Shown here: positions 43,701 through 51,243 of the stretch, in pieces
Position numbering within the stretch: the first letter of the stretch is position 1
How the letters are laid out: the number at the start of each line of letters is the position of its first letter
Assembly: GCF_022234545.1 (NCBI RefSeq)
Contig: NZ_JAIEUI010000028.1
Span: forward strand, 29,716-93,715
DNA from: Paenibacillus piscarius
Lineage (GTDB): Bacteria; Bacillota; Bacilli; Paenibacillales; Paenibacillaceae
DNA length: 64,000 bases
Direction: 5' to 3'
Program-made: the position numbers and the translations under genes
Notes under the pieces: model-generated
Told to the model about the DNA's origin: nothing
Database searches by the model: none
What the model saw: the letters and a program-made list of their open reading frames with translations, nothing else

Positions 43701-44155
43701 AGAAGCTCCGGCGTCTCCGTCAGCTGTTGAAAAATGAAAAAGCCGCACTGGCGCTCATCCCTGAGGCGTTATGGCGGCTTTTGCTGGTCCGGATCCAATT
43801 GCTGTTCCCCTTCAACCGGACGGCCCCGCAGCTAGGAGTGAAATCCCTGGAGACTCCTGAGGTCTCAAGTGAAGCGGATCTTCCCCGCATCCGGCAGATC
43901 ACGACCGCCATCCGGCTGATCAGCCGGTACACTCCGTGGAAGAGTACCTGTATGGTCCGGGCGGTGGCCGGCCTCAAGATGCTGGAGAAGCGGGGAATTG
44001 AGAGCACCCTGTATATGGGGGTGGCGCGCGACAAGCAGGGCCAGATGATTGCCCATGCCTGGCTGCGCAGCGGGTCAAGCTATGTCTCCGGGGACGATGC
44101 GATGCAGGGCTTCGTTGTTGTCGAGAAGTTCGCCAAGGTGTTACAAGCCGAATAA
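43697..44155 (+). CDS. padeB2: lasso leader peptidase (transglutaminase-like, B2)
   Basis: A 152-residue cysteine protease of the lasso B2 family. The catalytic Cys85 is in WKSTCMVRAVAGLKML and His120 in MIAHAWLRSGSSYVSG. The third member is probably Asp133 or Asp134. The N-terminal 45 residues are basic and helical and probably contact B1. It removes the leader before the cyclase acts. It is 13 bases before the exporter gene and coupled to B1 upstream. Confidence 0.92.
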   Translation: MKKLRRLRQLLKNEKAALALIPEALWRLLLVRIQLLFPFNRTAPQLGVKSLETPEVSSEADLPRIRQITTAIRLISRYTPWKSTCMVRAVAGLKMLEKRGIESTLYMGVARDKQGQMIAHAWLRSGSSYVSGDDAMQGFVVVEKFAKVLQAE

Positions 44156-44168
44156 TCGAGGTGGGTCC

Positions 44169-45968
44169 ATGCAAGCGATCATCTATTATGTCCGGCAGCT
44201 TCAGCGGCTGTCCGGAGTGAAGCTATATCTTAATCTGCTGGGCATGGTGATCAGCGGCCTGCTGGAGAGCTCGGCAATTCTGCTGCTGGTGCCGATGCTC
44301 GGCATGGCCGGGATTGAGCTGGGCGGCTCGGCAGCGGCAGCGGAACGGTTGCCGGGGCTCAGCTTCATCCAGGGGCTGCCGCAGTCCACAGCGCTGCTGC
44401 TGGTACTGGGCAGCTACGTGCTGATTATCCTCTGCCAGAACCTGATCTCACGGTTCGTAGCCATCCGTAATGTGGAGATTCAGCAGACCTATGGCCGGCA
44501 GCTGCGGTATGAGGTCTATGGCGCATTGCTGCGGTCCGAATGGTCTTTTTTTCTGCGGAAACGCACTTCCGATCTCATCAATGTGATGACGACGGAGCTG
44601 GCGAGAGTCCTGGCGGGCATCAGCGGCTTCCTGCAATTCCTCACCTCGCTGCTGTTCACTCTGGTGCAGATCGGGTTCGCCTTCTGGCTGTCCCCCAAGC
44701 TGACGCTTGCCGTCCTTGTCTGCGCTGCGCTGCTGTCGGTCTTCTCCCGCCGGTTCATCCGCAAGGCCAAGCGGCTGGGCAGCCGCAGCACCGAGCTGGG
44801 TAAGACGTATCTGGGCGGAATCACGGACCAATTGAACGGCATTAAGGATATCAAAAGCAATAATCTGGAGCAATCCCGGCTGGACTGGCTGCACGCCTTC
44901 ACCGGGGAGGTCAAGCAGGAGCAGCTCGATTACACGCGATTGCGTTCCAACTCCCAGCTCTTATATAAGCTCTCCTCTACACTGCTGATTGCGGTATTCA
45001 TCTTCGTGTCATTCCGGTTCATGCACGTGGAGGGCCCGAGCCTGTTGCTCGTCATTCTGGTCTTCACCCGGCTGTGGCCGACCTTCTCCACGCTGCAGTC
45101 GCTGCTGGAGCAGCTGGCCTCGGTCTTGCCTTCGTTCCGGCAGCTCCAGCAGCTGCAGGATGAATGTCTGGCCGCTGCCGAGCATGGCCCGGATCATGGC
45201 GGAGCGCCTGTGCAGCCGATGGAGCTTAAGCATGGCCTCGAGGCCAGGGATGTGGATTTCCGGTATCAGCCGAGTGAACCGGAGTACTCGCTGCAAGCGG
45301 TGAATGTGCGGATTCCAGCCCGGCAGATGACGGCTATTGTCGGACGCTCCGGCGCGGGCAAAAGCACGCTCGTCGACCTGCTCATGGGTCTGATGCAGCC
45401 CGAGCGCGGAGAGATTCTGGCGGACGGCGAGCCGATCACCGGGGAGCGGCTGCTCGCCTACCGCAGATCCATCGGTTATGTGGCGCAGGATCCGTTCCTG
45501 TACAATGCAACGATCCGGGACAATCTGATGATGATCAAGCCGGATGCGGAAGAGTCGGAGCTGTGGGAGGCGCTGGAGTTCGCGTCCTCGGCGGACTTCG
45601 TCCGCAGGCTGCCGGACGGGCTGGATACGCTGCTGGGCGACCGCGGCGTCCGCCTGTCCGGCGGCGAGCGGCAGCGCCTGGTGCTGGCGCGCGCCATTAT
45701 CCGCAAGCCGTCGATCCTGGTGCTCGATGAGGCGACCAGTGCGCTCGACACCGAGAACGAGCAGCGGATTCAGGAGGCGCTGGAGCGGCTGAAGGTCTCG
45801 GTGACGGTCATCGTCATCGCCCACCGCCTGTCCACAATCCGGGGGGCAGACCAGATCCTGGTCATTGACCAGGGCCGGGTCATCCAGCAGGGCGTGTACA
45901 GCGGCCTGGCCTCGGAGAAGGGCGGCATGTTCAGCCGGCTGCTGAAGGGGCAGGAGGAAGCGGGATAA
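44169..45968 (+). CDS. padeD: lasso peptide ABC exporter (D protein)
   Basis: A 599-residue exporter half: six membrane helices in about 1-310, then an ATPase with Walker A GRSGAGKST, signature LSGGERQRL, Walker B ILVLDEATSALD and IAHRLSTIRG. It probably works as a homodimer to pump out the mature lasso peptide and protect the producer. I chose ATG 44169 (GAGGTGG upstream) rather than an upstream ATG inside the peptidase gene. The stop codon (45966-45968) touches the first unit of the 51-bp repeat array. Confidence 0.92.
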   Translation: MQAIIYYVRQLQRLSGVKLYLNLLGMVISGLLESSAILLLVPMLGMAGIELGGSAAAAERLPGLSFIQGLPQSTALLLVLGSYVLIILCQNLISRFVAIRNVEIQQTYGRQLRYEVYGALLRSEWSFFLRKRTSDLINVMTTELARVLAGISGFLQFLTSLLFTLVQIGFAFWLSPKLTLAVLVCAALLSVFSRRFIRKAKRLGSRSTELGKTYLGGITDQLNGIKDIKSNNLEQSRLDWLHAFTGEVKQEQLDYTRLRSNSQLLYKLSSTLLIAVFIFVSFRFMHVEGPSLLLVILVFTRLWPTFSTLQSLLEQLASVLPSFRQLQQLQDECLAAAEHGPDHGGAPVQPMELKHGLEARDVDFRYQPSEPEYSLQAVNVRIPARQMTAIVGRSGAGKSTLVDLLMGLMQPERGEILADGEPITGERLLAYRRSIGYVAQDPFLYNATIRDNLMMIKPDAEESELWEALEFASSADFVRRLPDGLDTLLGDRGVRLSGGERQRLVLARAIIRKPSILVLDEATSALDTENEQRIQEALERLKVSVTVIVIAHRLSTIRGADQILVIDQGRVIQQGVYSGLASEKGGMFSRLLKGQEEAG

Positions 45969-46424
45969 GAGCTGCGAGGTGCCGGGCCAAATGTATGCTA
46001 AAAACCGAACAGATTTGGAGCTGCGTGGGTGAGTGTGCCCAATGTATGCTAAAAACCGATTACATTCGGAGCTGCGTCGGCGCGTGATCCAAATGTAATC
46101 GAAAAACCGATTACAATCGGAGCTGTGTGGGCGTGTGGTCTAAATGTAATCGAAAAACCGATTACATTCGGAGCTGTGTGGGCGCGTGGTCCAAATGTAA
46201 TCGAAAAACCGATTACAATCGGAGCTGCGTCGGCGCGTGATCCAAATGTAATCGAAAAACCGATTACATTCGGAGCTGCGTCGGCGCGTGGTCCAAATGT
46301 AATCGAAAAACCGATTACAATCGGAGCTGTGTGGGCGTGTGGTCTAAATGTAATCGAAAAACCGATTACAATCGGAGCTGCGTGGGTGCGTGAGCCAAAT
46401 GTAATCGAAAAACCGATTACATTG
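45969..46424 (+). repeat. nine tandem 51-bp hairpin repeats (first unit 49 bp)
   Basis: Units begin GAGCTGYGT at 45969, 46018, 46069, 46120, 46171, 46222, 46273, 46324 and 46375. Seven units carry AATGTAATCG, A-rich loop, CGATTACATT (or ..ACAAT), a 10-base stem. The first unit has ATGTATGCTAAAAACCGAACAGA instead of the palindrome, and the second is mixed. Linkers (GAGCTGCGTCGGCGCGTG and variants) are GC-rich. Some units three apart are more alike than neighbours, as if multimers had been copied. The array starts at the base after the exporter stop and ends 28 bases before a strong terminator. Its period is a multiple of three, so it leaves open frames on both strands; I see no gene in it. Confidence 0.93.
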
Positions 46425-46452
46425 GCTGACCGCCACCCAGCTCCAAAACCGT

Positions 46453-46492
46453 AAAAAGGCAAGTGCTGCGTTTGAGCAGCACTTGCCTTTTT
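46453..46492. terminator. bidirectional terminator between the lasso operon and the nucleotidyltransferase gene
   Basis: AAAAAGGCAAGTGCTGC and GCAGCACTTGCCTTTTT form a perfect stem over a GTTTGA loop. It works for both convergent transcripts. Confidence 0.95.
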
Positions 46493-46533
46493 GGTATGGG
46501 CGCGTCACCTGCACCCTAAATGAAACTCCCCGC

Positions 46534-47730
46534 CTACAGCTCCTTCTCCACACCCGTCACCTTCCGCCAGCTCCACAGCACAGGCCGCAGCGGGAAATAC
46601 AGGAAATGCAGCGGCTTCGGCAGCGGCAGGGTCTTGGCATCCGCCGCATACGGATACAGGAAGCTGGCGGAGCGGAGCACCCGGTTCCGGGGGGACAGAA
46701 TGCTCGGCAGGTATCTGCTGAAATGCTGCTCGACCTCCGGCTCCAGCGGCGGGGTGTTCAGGTTCACAATCCGCGGGAGGTAGAACAGAACTTCCCGGGC
46801 CAGCCTGCGGGCCTTCGGGCTGTCCATCAGCGGTGCCAGCGCCGGGTCTACCGGCGTCTCCAGCAGCTCAGCGGCCAGAACGAGCGTCTGGCCGGCCACG
46901 GCGCTGTGGCTGTAGCGCTCCAGGAGGCGAAGCAGCAGCGCCGGATCAGGCGGCTGATTGCCCAGCAGCAGCAGCTTGATGTCGTGCAGCCATCTCAGCC
47001 GGGACCAGGCATGTCTGGCTCCGTGGACCGCCAGGAACATGAACAGATCCTCCGGCCCTAAGTAATGGACATTCTGGCCGAAGTGGGGGCTTGTCCGCGA
47101 TTGTCTCCACAGCGCGTCGAATCCCGGCTCCTTCGCCGGTCCCGGGCCCAGTCTCCAGTGCAGCTCCACATTGATTCTGCTGACGGGATGGATGAATGTG
47201 GTATGGTGCTCCCGCCATTTCCAGTCCCCCAGCAGACTCTCAAATTTGTCTTCCTTCTCATACCCGAGCCGGATCAGCAGGGTTTCCGCATCCTCCAGCT
47301 GATCGATCGGCACCAGGAAATCGAGGTCACGGGAGGTCCGCTGCGAGAGATCGCCGTACAGCTCCTGACCGAGCACCGGCCCCTTGAGGAAAATGCAGCG
47401 GATGTTCAGCTCAGCCAGCTGGCTGGCGATATTGCTCATCTCGCCGCTGAGCTGGAGCATCTGCACCGTATTCCGGCGGTACTCCCATTTCAGGCGCTCC
47501 AGCACCTCGGCAGGAACCGCCTGCATCTCCATCCGGCTGAGTCTGGGATAGAGATAAGGATATACGCGGTGATGCCGGTTAAGCTCTACGAACAAGTCCC
47601 AGTTCAGGTCTGTGAACAGCTCTGGCTGCTGTTGTGCTGTTTCATCCAGGTTCCCGGAATTCAGCAGTGCAAGAATAAGTTGTACTTCCTTGGATAAGCT
47701 TCCCTGATCAAGGGTATTCCGGTTAGTCAT
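46534..47730 (-). CDS. nucleotidyltransferase family protein, lasso-cluster-associated type
   Basis: A 398-residue protein of the uncharacterised nucleotidyltransferase family NTP_transf_5. The fold signature is FLKGPVLGQELYGDLSQRTSRDLDFLVP with the metal-binding Asp-x-Asp (RDLDF), and a later INVELHWRL supplies the third acidic residue. The C-terminal half is helical. Related genes occur with kinase-containing lasso clusters, where they may modify the peptide or a phosphate on it; this is inference from context. AAGGGAGAG precedes the ATG. It is convergent with the cluster, separated from it by the repeat array and the terminator. Confidence 0.83.
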   Translation of the reverse strand: MTNRNTLDQGSLSKEVQLILALLNSGNLDETAQQQPELFTDLNWDLFVELNRHHRVYPYLYPRLSRMEMQAVPAEVLERLKWEYRRNTVQMLQLSGEMSNIASQLAELNIRCIFLKGPVLGQELYGDLSQRTSRDLDFLVPIDQLEDAETLLIRLGYEKEDKFESLLGDWKWREHHTTFIHPVSRINVELHWRLGPGPAKEPGFDALWRQSRTSPHFGQNVHYLGPEDLFMFLAVHGARHAWSRLRWLHDIKLLLLGNQPPDPALLLRLLERYSHSAVAGQTLVLAAELLETPVDPALAPLMDSPKARRLAREVLFYLPRIVNLNTPPLEPEVEQHFSRYLPSILSPRNRVLRSASFLYPYAADAKTLPLPKPLHFLYFPLRPVLWSWRKVTGVEKEL

Positions 47731-47809
47731 AGAGACTCTCCCTTTACCTGATTTTGAACAATTTACTAGAATATTAGTGAGCGTACCATCGTTCGCAGAA
47801 TGTTGTCAA

Positions 47810-47841
47810 TTGAAGGACCGGTAAGGCCTGCCGGTCTTCAA
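47810..47841 (-). terminator. hairpin at the end of the propeller-protein gene
   Basis: On the minus strand TTGAAGACCGG pairs with CCGGTCCTTCAA and overlaps the last codons of the 47838-49172 gene. No T-run; possibly a weak terminator. Confidence 0.4.
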
Positions 47842-49172
47842 TAAGCCCCGGCGCTCAGCTTCAGAATTGTGCCGGTGGAGGCCGGAATCACATCGGCATT
47901 GCTGCCCAGGCCGAAGTAGAAGTCGCCGCCGGATTCCTCGAAGGAACGGGCGAACGTATCCCGGCTGAAGCGGAAGACCTCAGTCCAGCCCCCTCCGCCG
48001 GTGGTGAAGGCCGAGGTGCTTTTACGGTAGACATAATTCGTATACTGACCGGAGGGCTCCTTGGCATAGCCAAGCGCGTATACCGTCTCCCCGCGGTCGA
48101 GAATATCTATAGGCATTACTGAAGAATTCGGCAGCAGCTCCTTGCGAGTGTTCTGGAAGCCCGCTCCGGCGGAGAACAGGCCCTGCGGGATGGATTGATG
48201 GTCGTTGTAGATTTGGCCTGCAATATACAGCAGCCGTCCGTTCACCTCTGTGGTACGCAGCAGCTTCAGCCAAGGCTGGCCGCTGACGCCGGGAACGTTG
48301 ACTTCACCAGGCTTCGTCACGAAGCTGAGTCCGGGGAAAAGCTGGCTGCTGGTGAAGGTCAGCTTCGTCTGGACCAGTCCGCTGCCGGTCTGCCGGATGG
48401 AGGACATGTAGCCTTTTTCATTGGCAATCCCCTGTGTCTTGCCCGCCGTGGCGGAGGAAGCATAGAGCGTGTCGCCCAGTCCGAACAGAGTGTAAGCGCG
48501 CATGATGCCGTATTGGGAGACGGTGCCGAACCGGGTCCAGGTATTTCCTCTGTCGGAGGATACGTAGATCAGCGGGCCGTCGCTGGCTCCCAGCGCAGCA
48601 TACAGCTTCCCCTGATAGTAGGCCATATCATAGACATGAATGCCGCCGGGAATATTCATATATTGGTCCCAGTGGTCCCCGTTCAGGCGGTAAAAGTTAC
48701 CGTAACCCCAGCCCGGAACTCTGGAGTCATGCCCGGGAATGTACAGCTCCCCGTTCAACACCTTGAAGGTATCGATCTGCTCATCCATGACATAGACGCT
48801 CGTGGTCACCTTGCCCGTGGAGGGATTGGTGTAGGTCACATCCTGAACAGAGAACTTGTTCTGGGCCAGGTCCCAGTAATAGATGGGAACCGGCCCTGCA
48901 TTGGACGAAGGCGCATAATTGCTGCTGTTGCCGTGGCCGAGATAGATTTTGCCGCCGAAGAGCTGCATATCCCAGACGTTGCGGGCATATGCCGCTTTCT
49001 TGAACGGGCTGCCCAGCACTGTGATGGAGGAGCTGACATCGGGAGCCGCGGCGCTCACCTGCACTTCCTGAACCGGCAAGGCTGCCGCCTGCAGCCCCTC
49101 CCCGTAAGATATTACACCGATTAGCATAAGACCTACGCATAACCGGCCCACACCTTTTTTGAACCTCTGCAT
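47838..49172 (-). CDS. secreted sialidase-like beta-propeller protein
   Basis: A 444-residue exported protein. Residues 1-29 are a signal peptide (basic MQRFKKGVGR, hydrophobic VGLMLIGVISYGEGLQA). The mature part is almost all beta strand with Gly/Tyr-rich turns. It contains one clear Asp-box, YVSSDRGNTWTRFG, plus repeats such as WDMQLFGGKIYLGHGNSS and YDMAYYQGKLYAALGASDG, as in BNR/sialidase propellers. The catalytic Arg triad and Tyr of true sialidases cannot be identified. AGGAGGT precedes ATG 49172; an in-frame extension to 49814 lacks a start site and overlaps the permease gene. It is divergent from the sugar permeases, so a role with the same glycan is possible. Confidence 0.78.
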   Translation of the reverse strand: MQRFKKGVGRLCVGLMLIGVISYGEGLQAAALPVQEVQVSAAAPDVSSSITVLGSPFKKAAYARNVWDMQLFGGKIYLGHGNSSNYAPSSNAGPVPIYYWDLAQNKFSVQDVTYTNPSTGKVTTSVYVMDEQIDTFKVLNGELYIPGHDSRVPGWGYGNFYRLNGDHWDQYMNIPGGIHVYDMAYYQGKLYAALGASDGPLIYVSSDRGNTWTRFGTVSQYGIMRAYTLFGLGDTLYASSATAGKTQGIANEKGYMSSIRQTGSGLVQTKLTFTSSQLFPGLSFVTKPGEVNVPGVSGQPWLKLLRTTEVNGRLLYIAGQIYNDHQSIPQGLFSAGAGFQNTRKELLPNSSVMPIDILDRGETVYALGYAKEPSGQYTNYVYRKSTSAFTTGGGGWTEVFRFSRDTFARSFEESGGDFYFGLGSNADVIPASTGTILKLSAGAY

Positions 49173-49316
49173 AATAAACCTCCTATAATTTGGAATGAGG
49201 ACAATGATAATCGAATTTTGCCAAAAAAAGAAGATCGTCTGCCCGTTTTGGTTCTTCAGGTACAACCCCTGCCGCAAACATGCATCCGGTGGGCGGGAAG
49301 GCCCAGGACCCCCCAA

Positions 49317-49382
49317 TTCCAAAATCCGTACCCCTACGCCACAATTGCGTTCATTCTGCAAGCCTGCCCCCTTTGCTAGACT
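49317..49382 (+). promoter_or_regulatory. 38-bp activator element and extended -10 upstream of the sugar permeases
   Basis: The element (49317-49354, TTCCAAAATCCGTA...CACAATTGCGTTCAT) recurs upstream of the sugar-binding-protein gene at 56320-56357, with most positions conserved, including CACAATwGCGTTCAT. In both cases exactly 22 bases separate it from an extended -10 (TGCTAGACT here, -10 at 49377-49382) and no good -35 exists. This is the layout of an activator-dependent promoter; the YesN-like regulator encoded at 55519 is the likely activator. Confidence 0.75.
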
Positions 49383-49415
49383 TACATCATGAACATATTG
49401 CAAAGGAGGGATCGC

Positions 49416-50309
49416 TTGAAAAAGCTTAGAAGAACCGGCATTCACGACCATCATCCGGCCGGTTATTGGTTTATCGCCCCCAGCATGGCGGGAATTACAC
49501 TGTTCTATCTGGTGCCTGCCCTGATGTCGCTGGTCATGATGTTTACCGATTATTCCTTCATGAACAAGGGGGATATCCAGTTCGTCGGGCTGGATAACTT
49601 CAGACGGCTGGCGGGAGATGCTTCTTTTCATAACTCCGTCCTGAAGACCTTCATCTTTCTGCTGACGGTTCCGGTATCGCTGCTTGTGGCTTTTCCCATC
49701 GCCTACATTCTGAACAGAAGCGTCTACTGGACCAAGCTGCTGCGCACGCTGTACTTCCTGCCCTATATCATGAATGGTGTCGCCATCGCCTTCGTCTGGA
49801 TGCTGCTCTTCCACCCCAGCCTCGGCCCCATTAACGGAGCGCTCCGGCTGGTTGGCATCGCTGATCCGCCGGGCTGGCTGTCCGAGAGCAGTACGGCGAT
49901 CTATGCGTTATGTATCATTCAGATCTGGATTATGGTCGGCTACAACATGATTATCTATCTCTCCAGCCTTCAGGAGGTGCCGAAGGAGCTCTTGGAGGCG
50001 GCGACCATCGACGGGGCACGGCTGTGGCATTCCATCCGTTATATCACCGTGCCGCTGGTGTCGCCAACCACCTTCCTGCTGCTGATCACAGGATTTATCT
50101 CGGCCATTAAGACGTTCGGCATCATTCAGGCGACCACCGCCGGAGGACCGGGGGAAGGCAGCAATGTGCTGTCGCTTTACATTTACAAAACCGCCTTCCG
50201 CTACTACGAAATGGGCTACGCTTCCGCCGTATCCTGGATGCTGTTCGCCATGGTCATGCTCATTATGCTTGCCAATTGGGCAGGACAGCGCCGCTGGGTT
50301 CATTACTAA
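49416..50309 (+). CDS. sugar ABC transporter permease, MalF/UgpA type
   Basis: A 297-residue permease with six helices and the EAA loop VPKELLEAATIDGARLWHSIRYI that contacts the ATPase. MKKLRRTGIHDHHPAGYWFIAPSMAG is the usual start. I chose TTG 49416, which follows a perfect AAAGGAGGG by five bases. An upstream in-frame ATG (49389) lies about 7 bases after the -10 box and lacks a site. No ATP-binding gene lies in the locus, so a shared MsmX-type ATPase encoded elsewhere is expected. Confidence 0.9.
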   Translation: MKKLRRTGIHDHHPAGYWFIAPSMAGITLFYLVPALMSLVMMFTDYSFMNKGDIQFVGLDNFRRLAGDASFHNSVLKTFIFLLTVPVSLLVAFPIAYILNRSVYWTKLLRTLYFLPYIMNGVAIAFVWMLLFHPSLGPINGALRLVGIADPPGWLSESSTAIYALCIIQIWIMVGYNMIIYLSSLQEVPKELLEAATIDGARLWHSIRYITVPLVSPTTFLLLITGFISAIKTFGIIQATTAGGPGEGSNVLSLYIYKTAFRYYEMGYASAVSWMLFAMVMLIMLANWAGQRRWVHY

Positions 50310-50331
50310 AAGAAAGCAAGGAGAGCCGCTT

Positions 50332-51207
50332 ATGGAAACAACAATAACCCCCTCAGTCTCTGCGGGGCGGCAGCCGGCAAGGCGTGCTCCGGGCCTGTGG
50401 AAGTGGCTGCTGACGCTGGTGATGACCGCTATGGGTCTGCTGCTGCTGCTGCCCTTCTTCTGGATGATCTCCACCTCATTCAAAACACCGCTGGAAGTGT
50501 TCGAATTCCCGATTCAGTGGATCCCGCAGCATCCGGTCTGGAAGCACCATGTGAATGTATGGACAGGAACGGGGAGCTTCGCGCTGCTGTATATGAATTC
50601 CCTGAAAATCTCGATCCTCTCGACCCTTGGCGCTGTCACGTTTGCTGCTCTGGCCGCCTACGGCTTCTCGCGGATTCAGTTCCGCGGCCGGGAGCCGCTG
50701 TTCCTGATCTATTTATCTATGATGATGATCCCGCCGCAGATTCTGTTCGTGCCGAGATTCGTGCTGTTCAACTGGATGGGCATCTACAACACCCACTGGG
50801 CGCTGATTCTGCCGGGGGCATTCACCATCTTCGGCGTGTTCCTGCTGCGCCAGTTCTTCATTACTGTCCCCCAGGAGATCAGTGAAGCTGCCTTCATCGA
50901 CGGCGCCGGGCATTTCCGCATCTTCACCCGGGTCATTCTGCCGCTGGCGAAGGCACCGCTGGCAACGCTGACGATCCTCGACTTCTCCTGGCACTGGAAT
51001 GATTACGAGAATGCCCTGATCTTCCTGGTGGACAAGAATCTGTATACGGTGCCGCTGGGGCTGCAGAACTTCGTGCTGGAGAATTCGGTTGATTACAACG
51101 GGATGATGGCCGCGGCTACAGCCGCTATGATTCCGATGATTGTGGTCTTCCTGGCCGGCCAGAAGTTCATTATTCAAGGCATTGCCAGCGGGGCGGTCAA
51201 GGGGTAG
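50332..51207 (+). CDS. sugar ABC transporter permease, MalG/UgpE type
   Basis: A 291-residue permease with six helices. The family start is GLLLLLPFFWMISTSFKTPLEVF and the EAA loop is VPQEISEAAFIDGAGHFRIFTRV. The last residues VFLAGQKFIIQGIASGAVKG are standard for MalG-type sugar permeases. AAGGAG precedes the ATG. It pairs with the permease encoded 22 bases upstream. The substrate is unknown but is probably an oligosaccharide, judging from the two-component pair and binding protein. Confidence 0.92.
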   Translation: METTITPSVSAGRQPARRAPGLWKWLLTLVMTAMGLLLLLPFFWMISTSFKTPLEVFEFPIQWIPQHPVWKHHVNVWTGTGSFALLYMNSLKISILSTLGAVTFAALAAYGFSRIQFRGREPLFLIYLSMMMIPPQILFVPRFVLFNWMGIYNTHWALILPGAFTIFGVFLLRQFFITVPQEISEAAFIDGAGHFRIFTRVILPLAKAPLATLTILDFSWHWNDYENALIFLVDKNLYTVPLGLQNFVLENSVDYNGMMAAATAAMIPMIVVFLAGQKFIIQGIASGAVKG

Positions 51208-51243
51208 TACAGAATAATAAATGAAGCCTGAGGAGGTACTGAC

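Noticed and set aside
45969..46424. Possible CRISPR array
   Set aside because: Linkers between palindromes are near-identical, not unique spacers, and no cas genes are present. The same holds for the array at 60111-60353.
46049..46462. Open frames on both strands with a 17-residue repeat (VIEKPIT... on plus, VIGFSIT... on minus)
   Set aside because: They arise because the 51-bp repeat period is a multiple of three. There is no ribosome site, and both strands are open equally.
49173..49814. In-frame upstream extension of the propeller-protein gene
   Set aside because: The signal peptide and an AGGAGGT site place the start at 49172; the extension is antisense to the permease gene.
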